A stretch of 64,000 nucleotides of DNA from CAZXLT01 sp964641545 (GTDB lineage Bacteria > Patescibacteriota > Saccharimonadia > Saccharimonadales > AWTP1-31), in assembly GCA_964641545.1 (NCBI GenBank), contig CAZXLT010000001.1, positions 1 through 64,000 of the forward strand. Reading direction: 5' to 3'. The notes beneath the pieces are model-generated. The model saw only the letters and a program-made list of their open reading frames with translations. It did not search any database and was not told where the DNA came from. Made by a program: the position numbers and the translations under genes. This document shows positions 16,345 through 24,631 of this stretch, piece after piece. The stretch's first letter is position 1. Each line of letters starts with the position of its first letter.

Positions 16345-17697
16345 CTAGTCTTGTTTTGGTCGGGTTCCGTGCTTGTGGGTGACGTGTTTTTCGATAAACC
16401 ACAGCTGCACGGGTGTTCCTACATAGTCGTAATCTTCGCGAAGCTTACGCTCCATAAATCGCTTATAGCTCCAGTGTAAGAATTTGGTATGTGATCCAAA
16501 CACCTTGAACGCCGGAATTGGGTTATCGTCTTCCTGAGTCATGTAGTTGAGCTTTGGGGATCGGTTTTTCAGACCGGCCGGCGGATGATCATTAACAATT
16601 TTGCGCAGCCATCTGTTAATTTCAGCGGTTTGGATGCGCAAGCCGCGCCGCTGGTCGATCTCGAGAGCTAGTTCAAATAGCTTGGTTACGTTTTGTCCGG
16701 TGACTGAACTCGTGAAAATAAGTGGCGCCCATGGCACGAAGTCGAACGTATTGGCTATCTGTGGCGCCAGAGTATCCCTACTAAAAGCAGTTTTTTCTTC
16801 CAAACTATCCCATTTGCTCACAACTAGGATAAGCCCCTTGCCTGCTTCCTTAATTAGCCCAGCAATTTTTTGGTCCAGAGCAACACCAACTTCATTAACA
16901 TCGATCAGGAGTAAACACACATCTGCTTGTTCGATCGCACTTAAACTGCGGATAACACTAAACTGCTCGACACCGCGTTCTATTTTGCCGCTACGGCGGA
17001 TGCCAGCCGTGTCCATAAGCTCGATTTCACGACCTTGGTAACGGATAATGGCGCGATTGATGTCTCTGGTTGTGCCAGCACGATCGGCGACAATCGCTTG
17101 TTGCTTTTTTGCGAGCGTGTTGAATAAGTGTGACTTGCCAACATTAGGTCGACCAAGAATAGCAATATGAAGTCGGTTGTCGTCCTCGGTTATGGTTGCT
17201 GATGGGATTACTTCGAGGAGTTCATTTAGCAGTGCTTCGACTCCACGGCGTTGGGTCGCGGTCGTCATGATAATCGGTTTAATGCCCAATTTCTGGTAGT
17301 CGTTTGGTGTGGCTTTTCTTGCCTGGTCCACCTTGTTGACAATCAAAAAAACAGGTTTTTTTGTTTTTAATGCTAGTTTGGCCACGCGGCGATCCTCTTC
17401 GCTGATTGCAGCAGGCGCTTCTATGACGACCCAGATAACATCTGCACTGTCAGCAGCTTGGGTAATCTGTTCCTGAATTGTGAATTCAAAATCATCCTCG
17501 GCTTCTTTGATGCCGGCAGTATCAACCAGCCAAAAATCATGACCATTATATGAAGCCTTTGCGGTAATGCTATCGCGGGTTGTTCCCGACTCGTCCGCTA
17601 CAATCGCTTCGCGCCGGTGCAGAATCGCGTTGAACAAACTAGACTTGCCGACATTAGCGCGTCCAACAATCGCCACAATAGGAAGCTTCTTAGCCAT
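16345..17697 (-). CDS. der: ribosome assembly GTPase Der (EngA)
   Basis: Der is a double GTPase needed for maturation of the large ribosomal subunit. The first G domain has GRANVGKS (12-19), DTAG (59-62) and NKVD (121-124); the second has GRPNVGKS (182-189), DTAG and SKWD. A KH-like C-terminal domain follows to residue 450, the usual length. TATAAT lies seven bases before the ATG, so the message is probably leaderless. The promoter is back-to-back with that of the EEP-fold gene. Confidence 0.97.
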   Translation of the reverse strand: MAKKLPIVAIVGRANVGKSSLFNAILHRREAIVADESGTTRDSITAKASYNGHDFWLVDTAGIKEAEDDFEFTIQEQITQAADSADVIWVVIEAPAAISEEDRRVAKLALKTKKPVFLIVNKVDQARKATPNDYQKLGIKPIIMTTATQRRGVEALLNELLEVIPSATITEDDNRLHIAILGRPNVGKSHLFNTLAKKQQAIVADRAGTTRDINRAIIRYQGREIELMDTAGIRRSGKIERGVEQFSVIRSLSAIEQADVCLLLIDVNEVGVALDQKIAGLIKEAGKGLILVVSKWDSLEEKTAFSRDTLAPQIANTFDFVPWAPLIFTSSVTGQNVTKLFELALEIDQRRGLRIQTAEINRWLRKIVNDHPPAGLKNRSPKLNYMTQEDDNPIPAFKVFGSHTKFLHWSYKRFMERKLREDYDYVGTPVQLWFIEKHVTHKHGTRPKQD

Positions 17698-17704
17698 TTA
17701 CAGT

Positions 17705-17752
17705 ATTATAACAGATGTGAAGATTGACAAAAAATGTAAGAGAGTACATTAT
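17705..17752. promoter_or_regulatory. divergent promoters of der and the EEP-fold gene
   Basis: On the minus strand TATAAT (17710-17705) lies seven bases before the der ATG. On the plus strand TTGACA (17724-17729), a 17-bp spacer and CATTAT (17747-17752) place the start point about two bases before the ATG at 17761. Both predicted messages are leaderless or nearly so. Confidence 0.65.
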
Positions 17753-17760
17753 TTTCTTTC

Positions 17761-18582
17761 ATGGCTATACATGTGGCTACTTGGAATACCTATAACGCAC
17801 TAAGTGACCCAGTGCGCATGCCCAAAGCGGTCGAGCATATTCTTGCCATTAACCCAGATGTGGCTGTTTTCCCAGAAGGATACGACATGGCAATGCTCGG
17901 TCGGCACGACGCGTTTACTCAAGCGACAGATGCTTTGCTCGACGTTGGGTATCAGGTGACGGCAACTCCTTATGACGATCCATTTCACTATGAATTCCAG
18001 CATGGCTTTGTGGGTATTAGCCGGCTTGGTGAGCATGAGGTTGTTCGGGTTGAACAACGTCAGCACGTGTCGTTTAGCGTTACAGACCCCCAGACGGGTG
18101 TCGAGATAGACGTGTTAGGTGTGTTAGGTGTGCACCTTGACCACCTAAGCGAGCACCGCCGCACGCAGACAGCCCAAGAGATTGTCGATGAAATTATTGA
18201 TCGGCATGCACCGACGGTTGTGCTTGGCGACATTAACTCACTCCATCCGGGTGGCTTCCGTGCAGCGATGCTACGGACAGTGTTTGCAAGACGCCTGGCA
18301 GGTCTCTTGCCAGCCGACAGCAAGGCGCAAGAGCACGCAGCTTGTTTAACGCGCATGGCCGAGGGTGGCCCAGTGCAAGTGTTTGAACAAGCTGGCCTGC
18401 GAGATGTCGACCCGCGTAGAAAGGCCACGATCCAGGCTCATATGAAGTTGCCGCCAAGAATTGTGCAACTTGATCACATTTTTGTGACGGCAGATTTCAA
18501 TGCAGAGGATTTTCGGGTTCATGGCTTCACGGGCGTTTCGGACCATCGTGCAATTTCGGCCCACCTTAGGGTTGTGGAGTAG
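17761..18582 (+). CDS. endonuclease/exonuclease/phosphatase (EEP) family hydrolase
   Basis: The 273-residue protein has the four-layer EEP fold motifs: ATWNTYNAL with the metal-binding Asn, VFPEGYD with the catalytic Glu, GVHLDHLSEHRR, VLGDINSLHPGG with Asp/Asn, and the C-terminal GVSDHRAISAHL with the Asp-His pair. All catalytic residues are present. It has no signal peptide, so it probably acts on an intracellular phosphodiester; the substrate (nucleic acid, phospholipid head group or other) cannot be told. Its 3' end overlaps the convergent pseudouridine synthase gene by 17 nt. Confidence 0.82.
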   Translation: MAIHVATWNTYNALSDPVRMPKAVEHILAINPDVAVFPEGYDMAMLGRHDAFTQATDALLDVGYQVTATPYDDPFHYEFQHGFVGISRLGEHEVVRVEQRQHVSFSVTDPQTGVEIDVLGVLGVHLDHLSEHRRTQTAQEIVDEIIDRHAPTVVLGDINSLHPGGFRAAMLRTVFARRLAGLLPADSKAQEHAACLTRMAEGGPVQVFEQAGLRDVDPRRKATIQAHMKLPPRIVQLDHIFVTADFNAEDFRVHGFTGVSDHRAISAHLRVVE

Positions 18583-19225
18583 AGACGATTCTATAGTCTC
18601 CTTGCACAAGATTGCTCAGGCGAAAAGACCCAAATTGTTGCCGATGTAAACCGACAACCGTATAACCAAGCTTTTTAAACGTGCGCCGAATTTGCCGATT
18701 GCGACCCTCACGGATAGTGGCTCGCCAAGTACTGCCTTTGCCAGTTAGCTTGAGCTTGCTTAAACCGTCTTCAAGCATGACGCCTGTGACGATCATTTGT
18801 TGATCGTTTGAAGATAAACTTTTATCGAGCTGAACAAGGTATTGCTTCTGTTTCGAATACCGAGGATGGGTCAGCTGATTAGCAAGCTCTCCGTCGTTCG
18901 TTAACAATAGAAGCCCTGATGAATTTTTATCGAGACGTCCAACCGGTTTAAGGCTGTGTAGCTCCACAGGTAATAACGCATAAATAGTGTCGCTTCCCTG
19001 ACCGTTGCGCGAACAAACGTAGCCAGGTGGTTTATTGAGCATGACGGTTACAGCTTCTTTGGGGGCCAACCTTTTACCACTGAGCATAACAACGTCAGTA
19101 GTACGTATTTGTTGGCCGCTCGTGGCTGTTTGTCCGTTGACAGATACTTGTCCTGCTGCGATCAGTGTATCGACCGCACGACGAGATAATCCTGTTGCTT
19201 GTGCAACCCATTTGTTTACGCGCAT
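18566..19225 (-). CDS. rluB: RsuA/RluB/RluF-family rRNA pseudouridine synthase
   Basis: The protein has an N-terminal S4 RNA-binding domain (about 1-60, MRVNKWVAQATGLSRRAVD), a linker, then the RsuA-type catalytic domain. The catalytic aspartate lies in GRLDKNSSGLLLLTNDG, and the conserved REGRNRQIRRTFKKLGY segment follows. RluB, RluE, RluF and RsuA are hard to separate; RluB (23S rRNA position 2605) is the commonest assignment for bacterial homologues of this length. It follows the two-component genes at 38 bases on the same strand. Confidence 0.85.
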   Translation of the reverse strand: MRVNKWVAQATGLSRRAVDTLIAAGQVSVNGQTATSGQQIRTTDVVMLSGKRLAPKEAVTVMLNKPPGYVCSRNGQGSDTIYALLPVELHSLKPVGRLDKNSSGLLLLTNDGELANQLTHPRYSKQKQYLVQLDKSLSSNDQQMIVTGVMLEDGLSKLKLTGKGSTWRATIREGRNRQIRRTFKKLGYTVVGLHRQQFGSFRLSNLVQGDYRIVSTPQP

Positions 19226-19263
19226 GCATCAATGATGGCACTGGTTCTGTTTCGTGGCAAGAA

Positions 19264-20307
19264 TTATGCTGTTGGAGTTGGTGGAGCAGTTGGCGTAATC
19301 GTTGGTGGATCGGGTGCTATATTCTCGTCACCGATAGGTGCAGCGGGTGCTGGCGGGGTTACGTCGTTGACTGCTGGGGCTGCTTGAGCGGGCGCAGGAG
19401 CTGGCGCAACTGGTACAGGAGCGGTCGTTGGAGTTGGATTAGGAGCTGCGGCTTTAGACTCCTCGGCTTGCAAGAGTTGTTGTAACTGGTCGCTCGGCTT
19501 AGTTATGTCATTAATTGGTGTAATAACTTTGGTATGTACCGAGGTTTTGCTGCCTGCTTCCGAACCTGGGATTACTCGTTGTTCTTGAGCCGGTTTTTCG
19601 TCCTGGTTTGTTGTCCCTGCTTGGGCAATTGTTGAAACTGCATTGTCGAGCACGGTTTGATTTGCTGCAGTATCTTGGACTGGCGTTGGAGTTGGAGTTG
19701 GAGTCGGCGTTACCGCGGGTTCCGTTGGTGTAACTGTCGCAGCCGGAGCTGGTGTTGGTGCTGGCGTATCTGTGGGTGCAGCAGCGGTTGCTGCTGCAGT
19801 ATCTTGGACTGGCGTTGGAGTTGGAGTTGGAGTCGGCGTTACCGCGGGTTCCGTTGGTGTAACTGTCGCAGCCGGAGCTGGTGTTGGTGCTGGCGTATCT
19901 GTGGGTGCAGCAGCGGTTGCAGTAGCTGCAGTAGTTGCATCTCCGCCAAGGACTTCTCTTGCTGTCTTCGCAACATCTTCTAGTGTCACTTGCGATTTGA
20001 CAAGGTAGCGGTCGGCCCCAAGCTTATCTGCACGAGTTTTATCCTCTGCCTGGCTCAAAGCGGTCATCATGATAACTTTGGTGTTTTTTGTCTCGGGTGT
20101 GCTCCGCAAAATATCAAGCATGTCAAATCCGCTGATTTTAGGCATCATAACATCAGTGATGATAAGATCGGGCTTTTCCTTAACGGCCAGCGCCAGGGCC
20201 TCTTCGCCGTCCTTGGCAGAAACAATTTCGTAGCCCTCAGCTAGCAAGCGTGCGCCATAAATCTCACGCAAGTTATTGTCGTCTTCAACCAGCATTACTT
20301 TTGCCAT
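19264..20307 (-). CDS. response regulator with long Pro/Thr/Ala-rich tail
   Basis: Residues 1-120 are a complete receiver domain: acidic Asp9/Asp10, phosphoacceptor Asp52 in LIITDVMMP, the TAL segment and the RYLVKSQ lysine. There is no DNA-binding output domain. Instead about 220 residues of low-complexity sequence rich in Pro, Thr, Ala and Val follow, containing an almost exact 43-residue tandem duplication. The tail is probably disordered and may tether the receiver or mediate protein contacts. The gene lies 53 bases downstream of the histidine kinase gene, its likely partner. Composition of the tail makes slippage and copy-number variation likely. Confidence 0.86.
   Translation of the reverse strand: MAKVMLVEDDNNLREIYGARLLAEGYEIVSAKDGEEALALAVKEKPDLIITDVMMPKISGFDMLDILRSTPETKNTKVIMMTALSQAEDKTRADKLGADRYLVKSQVTLEDVAKTAREVLGGDATTAATATAAAPTDTPAPTPAPAATVTPTEPAVTPTPTPTPTPVQDTAAATAAAPTDTPAPTPAPAATVTPTEPAVTPTPTPTPTPVQDTAANQTVLDNAVSTIAQAGTTNQDEKPAQEQRVIPGSEAGSKTSVHTKVITPINDITKPSDQLQQLLQAEESKAAAPNPTPTTAPVPVAPAPAPAQAAPAVNDVTPPAPAAPIGDENIAPDPPTITPTAPPTPTA
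19671..19920. repeat. 129-bp tandem duplication inside the response-regulator gene
   Basis: The sequence from 19671 recurs from 19800, an offset of 129 bp (43 codons), and the copies are identical over about 120 bases. This points to a recent in-frame duplication. The unit itself contains shorter GTTGGA/GTTGGC repeats encoding the TPTPTPTP run. Confidence 0.9.
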
Positions 20308-20360
20308 AGAATTCTGTCGTCCTTCTTAATGCTTTTGCTTACTTGGTATTGTATCATGCG

Positions 20361-21752
20361 TTATCCTGTCGTGGTATTTGACTCGGACGGTCTAATTTCG
20401 TTTGGCGCAGGTTTATCATTCTTGACTTGGTCGGGGCTGAGCCGGGGCAGATTAATATAAAATGCGCTGCCTTCACCAAGCTTGCTCTCTACCCAAATAC
20501 GCCCTTGGTATAGCTCAACAATTTTGCGGGATATAAAAAGTCCCAAGCCAGTACCGCCGATAGTGCGAGTAGCAGAGCTGTCAACACGGTAGAATTTTTG
20601 GAATAAATGTGGGATGTCCTCTGGCGCGATACCTGCCCCGGTGTCTTTTACGTAGATCTGCACAATCTTATCATCGCCAGTGATGCCAAGTGATATTTTG
20701 CCCCTCTGCGTATACTTAACGGCATTATCAACAAGGTTAGTGATCACCTCCCGCATTCGCTCCGGGTCAACCTTGGAATAATAGAGTGGCTCTAAGACTC
20801 GGCGGTGACCTTCCTGGTCGGGGTTAATGCTAGCTCCTGTGGTGCCTACTATGTACTCCATACCGAGGTTTTTCTTTTGGGCAGCAAAACGCAAATCTTC
20901 GCTTAGACGTTCCAAAAATCCACTCATTTCAGTAATAACAGGGTGGTTGCTCAGCCGTCCATCCTCGGCCTTGGCGCTTGTTAGGAGATCTTGAAAAAGG
21001 CTGCCAAGGTGCTGGGTGGATTCATGTGCTTTCTGGAGGTATGCCCGCGCGCGACTGTCTATAGTCCCTACCTTGTCGTTCATGGCTAGCGCCAGGTAAC
21101 CCTCGATAGCTGCCACGGGGGTGCGCATTTCATGACTTGCGGTGCTGATGAACTCACCACGTTGTCGTTCTTCCCTCCGTTCTTCGCTCACATCACGAAA
21201 TATGCCCACAACACCCGTAACGTTGTTCTCCTCGTCTAGCAACGGTGAAACGCTCAGAGTTATGGCAATCGCTTTCTTTGACTTCGTGATAATGGACGAG
21301 TCGTTTTCTCGCAGTGTTTTGCCGTAACGCATAACACGCATGAATGGGTTATTTTCTTCGTTATATTCTTGATTTTTCTCATTCACAATATGAAGGACAA
21401 CCGTATAGGTTAGCCCAACTGCTTCAGTCTGGTCCCACCCCGTAATACGCGCAGCGGCAGGATTAAACAGCTGGATATTATTTTGGTTATCGATAACCAC
21501 CACCCCGTCTTCTATGGCGTTCAAAATAATATCAGACTGTGATTTTTCGGCTTTCAACTTCTGGTCCAGCCAACCGCTGCTCTTCTTTGAGTCTGTAGGG
21601 CGCCCTCCTCGCGAAAAACGCAAATAGGTGGCCATGGCCACCGCAACAATTCCGACCCCACCTATCAGGATTAGTATCATCATAATGCTTTTGTTTATAC
21701 CTATTATCGGTGTTTTGGCCCCAGGATGCAAGCATTTCTTACCTGGACTCAC
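20361..21752 (-). CDS. membrane-anchored PAS histidine kinase
   Basis: The kinase has one N-terminal membrane helix (about residues 23-43), a PAS domain (about 75-190, EDGVVVIDNQNNIQLFNPAA), a HisKA domain with phosphoacceptor His207 in STASHEMRTP, and a HATPase domain with DNAVKYTQRGK, DTGAGIAPED and TGLGLFISRKIVE. With a very short outer part it probably senses an intracellular or membrane signal through PAS. The frame starts with GTG at 21752; ATG codons at 21683/21680, just before the membrane helix and ten bases after TATAAA, are a credible alternative start. It precedes the response-regulator gene. Confidence 0.92.
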   Translation of the reverse strand: MSPGKKCLHPGAKTPIIGINKSIMMILILIGGVGIVAVAMATYLRFSRGGRPTDSKKSSGWLDQKLKAEKSQSDIILNAIEDGVVVIDNQNNIQLFNPAAARITGWDQTEAVGLTYTVVLHIVNEKNQEYNEENNPFMRVMRYGKTLRENDSSIITKSKKAIAITLSVSPLLDEENNVTGVVGIFRDVSEERREERQRGEFISTASHEMRTPVAAIEGYLALAMNDKVGTIDSRARAYLQKAHESTQHLGSLFQDLLTSAKAEDGRLSNHPVITEMSGFLERLSEDLRFAAQKKNLGMEYIVGTTGASINPDQEGHRRVLEPLYYSKVDPERMREVITNLVDNAVKYTQRGKISLGITGDDKIVQIYVKDTGAGIAPEDIPHLFQKFYRVDSSATRTIGGTGLGLFISRKIVELYQGRIWVESKLGEGSAFYINLPRLSPDQVKNDKPAPNEIRPSESNTTTG

Positions 21753-21887
21753 CTCTGTAATTGTGATAGTATTTATCGGTTCCTAGAGCTAGTCATTACA
21801 GGCGAACCGGTCGCACATTGCGTCGCAATGCCGGTCCGTCTGCTCGAAAAGAGTTTTTATAAATACAAAACGTCTTTTCTGCGCGAC

Positions 21888-21964
21888 GGCCCCGTCGTCT
21901 AGTGGTCCAGGATATCTGGTTCTCATCCAGAAGATCGCGGGTTCGAATCCCGCCGGGGTCACCA
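21888..21964 (+). tRNA. tRNA-Glu (CTC)
   Basis: The acceptor stem GGCCCCG (21888-21894) pairs with CGGGGTC (21954-21960, one G-T pair). The anticodon stem TCTGG/CCAGA encloses the loop TTCTCAT, giving anticodon CTC. The T arm contains GGTTCGAATCC and the 3' CCA is encoded. A terminator follows within ten bases, so the gene is probably transcribed alone. Confidence 0.95.
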
Positions 21965-21972
21965 TATCATCT

Positions 21973-21995
21973 GCCAGCAAAAAGCTGGCTTTTTT
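21973..21995 (+). terminator. intrinsic terminator of tRNA-Glu
   Basis: GCCAGC (21973-21978), an AAAAA loop, GCTGGC (21984-21989) and a run of six T (21990-21995). Confidence 0.85.
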
Positions 21996-22020
21996 ATATT
22001 AGCGATAATTGATTATGATA

Positions 22021-22049
22021 TTGCTTATTTAAACAAAATATGTTAAAAT
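22021..22049 (+). promoter_or_regulatory. promoter of the HAD gene (leaderless)
   Basis: TTGCTT (22021-22026), a 17-bp spacer and TAAAAT (22044-22049). The expected start point is the A of the ATG at 22056, giving a leaderless message. Confidence 0.65.
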
Positions 22050-22055
22050 ATAAGG

Positions 22056-22538
22056 ATGCTATACGTTAGCCCAGTTGAATTACATCTGTTGCCAAGGAGA
22101 AACCTACGATTTGATAGAACAGGCTTCTCTGAAGAGTGGCAGCGCTCCCAGGAAGTTATGCGCACCTTTTTTGATAGTGTGATTGCCGTGGATTTAGACG
22201 GTACGATTTACGACGAAAAGGGTGATACACTTCGCCCTGGTGTCATAGACGTATTCAAGGATATGCGTGAAGCTGGTAACGAACTGTATGTTTGGAGTGC
22301 GCGTACCCGGCATATCGCTAATCCGATTATTGCTAGTTTCGGTCTTCTTGAGCTTGTGGATGGGGTACACGATAAACCACCTATGTTTAACCGAACGGTA
22401 GAAGCTGTTGCGGATACTCTGGGCTTTGTGCCAGATATTACGATTGATAATGAGGTTGAGGAACGAATTACGGGAGGAAACGTTGGTTTCTTGCTGGTTC
22501 CTTCATATTACCCGCACCCGAATAATCCAGAACTTTAG
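22056..22538 (+). CDS. HAD-superfamily hydrolase, 160 aa
   Basis: HAD motifs are visible: motif I AVDLDGTIYD with the two aspartates, motif II YVWSART, a lysine in VHDKPP and an acidic motif IV in DITIDNEVEE. The protein is short for a phosphatase and has little cap domain. An N-terminal stretch of about 40 residues precedes the fold. The substrate is unknown. A promoter with TAAAAT lies seven bases before the ATG. The winged-helix/Nudix-like gene follows 42 bases later with its own AT-rich upstream sequence. Confidence 0.78.
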   Translation: MLYVSPVELHLLPRRNLRFDRTGFSEEWQRSQEVMRTFFDSVIAVDLDGTIYDEKGDTLRPGVIDVFKDMREAGNELYVWSARTRHIANPIIASFGLLELVDGVHDKPPMFNRTVEAVADTLGFVPDITIDNEVEERITGGNVGFLLVPSYYPHPNNPEL

Positions 22539-22580
22539 TCAGGCTTGCAACAGTGTTCGTTTACTGTGTAGCATACAGAT

Positions 22581-23249
22581 ATGATCGAACACCATATTCA
22601 GCGAACAATAGTGTATCGACTGGCCTTTACGCCTGAGCTTCGTTTCAGTGATCTAAGGCCGGATACTGTTGAAAATAAACTATTCGACTACCATCTTAAA
22701 AAAGTGCTGGCTGCGAAATTAGTGCGCAAAATAGCCGATGGACGCTATGCTCTGACTGCTGAGGGGCGACGACTTGGCATACGAGCATTGGATAAGCAAT
22801 TAGCAGGAGCAGATCAGGCGGAGCCAGTTCTGTTTTTGGCGATTCGAAGAGCAAACGACAAAGCTTGGTTGTTATACCGTCGCAAAACTCATCCGTTAAT
22901 TAATAAGGTCGGGTTTATGCACTGCAACCCGGTGCCCGGTCGGACCGTGGCAGAAACGGCCCATGAAGTTTGCTTGGAACAAACAGGTATTTCCGCCTCA
23001 TTTTCTGTTCTCGGTAGCGGTTATTTTCAAACTTACAAAGACGCTGAACTAGAAAGTTACACTAACTTTACGATGCTGATAGCTAACGATGCTTCGGGCG
23101 AGCTGATACGAAACGACGATTTTGCAGAATATTTTTGGGAGAAAGATCCCGACTTTACTGAGGCACGATTTTTGCCCAACATGAAGACACTTGGCAATCT
23201 GCACAAAAATAATGAGCTGTTCTTTATCGAAAAAAGCTTTACGGTCTAA
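22581..23249 (+). CDS. winged-helix plus degenerate Nudix-domain protein
   Basis: Residues 1-75 resemble a winged helix (FDYHLKKVLAAKLVRKIADGRYALTAEGRRLGI). Residues 80-222 look like a Nudix fold. The Nudix box, normally GX5EX7REUXEEXGU, reads here as GRTVAETAHEVCLEQTGI: the first glutamate of the EE pair is Leu and the Arg is His, so hydrolase activity is doubtful. The combination suggests a regulator that senses a nucleotide, as in NrtR-type proteins, but with the DNA-binding domain at the N terminus. CATACA lies just before the ATG. The 3' end overlaps the convergent gene by 11 nt. Confidence 0.68.
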   Translation: MIEHHIQRTIVYRLAFTPELRFSDLRPDTVENKLFDYHLKKVLAAKLVRKIADGRYALTAEGRRLGIRALDKQLAGADQAEPVLFLAIRRANDKAWLLYRRKTHPLINKVGFMHCNPVPGRTVAETAHEVCLEQTGISASFSVLGSGYFQTYKDAELESYTNFTMLIANDASGELIRNDDFAEYFWEKDPDFTEARFLPNMKTLGNLHKNNELFFIEKSFTV

Positions 23250-23988
23250 CGGCAACTGCCAGTTCGTAGGCTTCAAATGCATCTTGCGGGGCTTCTTGGC
23301 GCCAGAACACCGAAAGTGGGCTATCTGGGTTTGCAAGCTGAGCCATTGATGGAACCCTCCCTATGATTGAGGCAAGACCCCTTGCGTCTTCAAGACTTGC
23401 AAGGCCGCGAGTACGTGCAAGTGCCTGCAGGTCGAAATCGTTTAAAGTAGCAGATTCGTAGCCAATAAAGTCACCTATGGCAAAACAAGACATAGTTAGT
23501 GCTGCGTGGCCTGTTGTTCTGCCGAGTTGAGTCTGGTGCGTCTCTAGCAGAGGATTACCTCGCATATCGGTCACGATTTGCTCTGCCTTGGTTGTCGACT
23601 CTCGCATCGTTGTCACGATTTGCCGATGAAGCATAAGGGCGCTCGGTCGCTGTTCAGGGTCTTCTGTCGCAAGTATTGGAAGTTTAAGTCGGCGACGCAT
23701 CACTTCGGAATCGGCTGCAAAACTATACCAGGCAGTATTAATGCCACTTGCGGCCAACCATCTCGTAGCAAATTTTAGGCCTGGTCCCCCTTGGTCCAGT
23801 TGGCTGAGGATTGCAGTAGCGATAGCCAGCCCACGTTGCTGCTGCTCGGCTAGCAGTGTGCCGCGTGGAAGGCTTCGTCGACGTTCGATCTCGCTACTGT
23901 CGCGTGCTTTGGGTGGCACGTAGTGCGGCTGCTCCCCTAAATGCTTAGTTGGTAAATCAAAATCTCTGTAGGGTCGTTTGTTGCTCAT
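23239..23988 (-). CDS. hypothetical protein, 249 aa
   Basis: I do not recognise this protein. I chose the ATG at 23988 (MSNKRPYRDFDLPTKHLG); the frame stays open to 24096, but the upstream part has atypical composition. The N-terminal 45 residues are polar and proline-rich, and the rest is mainly helical and alanine-rich (LLAEQQQRGLAIATAILSQLD), without membrane helices. GC content and codon use match neighbouring genes. It is transcribed toward the winged-helix/Nudix-like gene, whose 3' end it overlaps slightly. Confidence 0.7.
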   Translation of the reverse strand: MSNKRPYRDFDLPTKHLGEQPHYVPPKARDSSEIERRRSLPRGTLLAEQQQRGLAIATAILSQLDQGGPGLKFATRWLAASGINTAWYSFAADSEVMRRRLKLPILATEDPEQRPSALMLHRQIVTTMRESTTKAEQIVTDMRGNPLLETHQTQLGRTTGHAALTMSCFAIGDFIGYESATLNDFDLQALARTRGLASLEDARGLASIIGRVPSMAQLANPDSPLSVFWRQEAPQDAFEAYELAVAVRP

Positions 23989-24357
23989 GCCCTTATTCTG
24001 CTTGCGGACCAAAACAAAAACAGTGAACACTTTTTCACTGAGTTTTAGCGAAGTAGAAATGCTGAGCAAATTACACCAAAATTTTGTTGACCACAAGCTT
24101 TTTAAGGCGCAAAATAGCTACTAGCTTCGTGGGCATGAGTTCGTGGTCTCCCAAGTTCCATCGCCAACCAGCTTTATAACTTGGATAGTACACTACGGTC
24201 CCTGCTCTCCTCATTTCAAACTCAGTTTCCCGTTACGATTCGCCTTGAACGGTCGGCTAATCTACCGGGCAGCTCGCTCTCTATCAAACCCGTTCACCGT
24301 TAGGAATACTCTAATCGGTCCTCTTTTATCACCCTAAATCTCTTACAGGAGTTTGAA
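23989..24357 (+). promoter_or_regulatory. intergenic region with promoter and about 235-nt leader of the umuD-umuC operon
   Basis: On the plus strand TTGACC (24087-24092), a 17-bp spacer and CAAAAT (24110-24115) form a plausible promoter, starting near 24122. The following long leader ends with AGGAG (24347-24351) seven bases before the ATG at 24358. A long leader with a perfect Shine-Dalgarno sequence contrasts with the leaderless genes nearby. I looked for a LexA box (inverted GAAC/GTTC) and saw none that is convincing. Confidence 0.5.
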
Positions 24358-24627
24358 ATGAACCACGTTAGTATCAACCAAGAAGTCAGCGTAACCGGCT
24401 ACTATTTTCGTAATAAAAACTTTCAGACAGTACCCAGCGGTATTGAATATGGCGGCAATCGTGTATCTTTTTTGAATCAAAGCATGCAATATTTTGTCCA
24501 GAAAGGTCAGCAGTTCGTAAAGCTGTTCGATGTAACCGACGGCGACACAACGTATCGACTTAAGTACGAGCCCGAACAACTACAGTGGACACTGGTTTAC
24601 ACTGCCAACAACGCGCGAACGGTGTAA
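24358..24627 (+). CDS. hypothetical protein, 89 aa, first gene of the umuDC-like operon
   Basis: The gene has a strong Shine-Dalgarno sequence and is followed five bases later by the UmuD-like gene. The 89-residue product is rich in aromatic residues and beta-prone (FQTVPSGIEYGGNRVSFLNQSM; LFDVTDGDTTYRLKYEPEQLQWTLVYT). No family is recognised, and no membrane helix is present. By position it may work with the UmuD-like protein and UmuC, for example as a polymerase accessory or a regulator. It is too long and well initiated to be a chance frame. Confidence 0.72.
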   Translation: MNHVSINQEVSVTGYYFRNKNFQTVPSGIEYGGNRVSFLNQSMQYFVQKGQQFVKLFDVTDGDTTYRLKYEPEQLQWTLVYTANNARTV

Positions 24628-24631
24628 GACT

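Noticed and set aside
19671..19920. CRISPR-like repeat
   Set aside because: Two 129-bp tandem copies without spacers, inside a coding frame; it is a coding duplication.
21789..21980. Minus-strand frame with TPAGFEPAIFW
   Set aside because: It is the antisense reading of the tRNA-Glu T arm and not a gene.
24087..24357. LexA box upstream of the umuD-umuC operon
   Set aside because: I found no convincing GAAC-N4-GTTC or CTG-N10-CAG palindrome in the promoter or leader.
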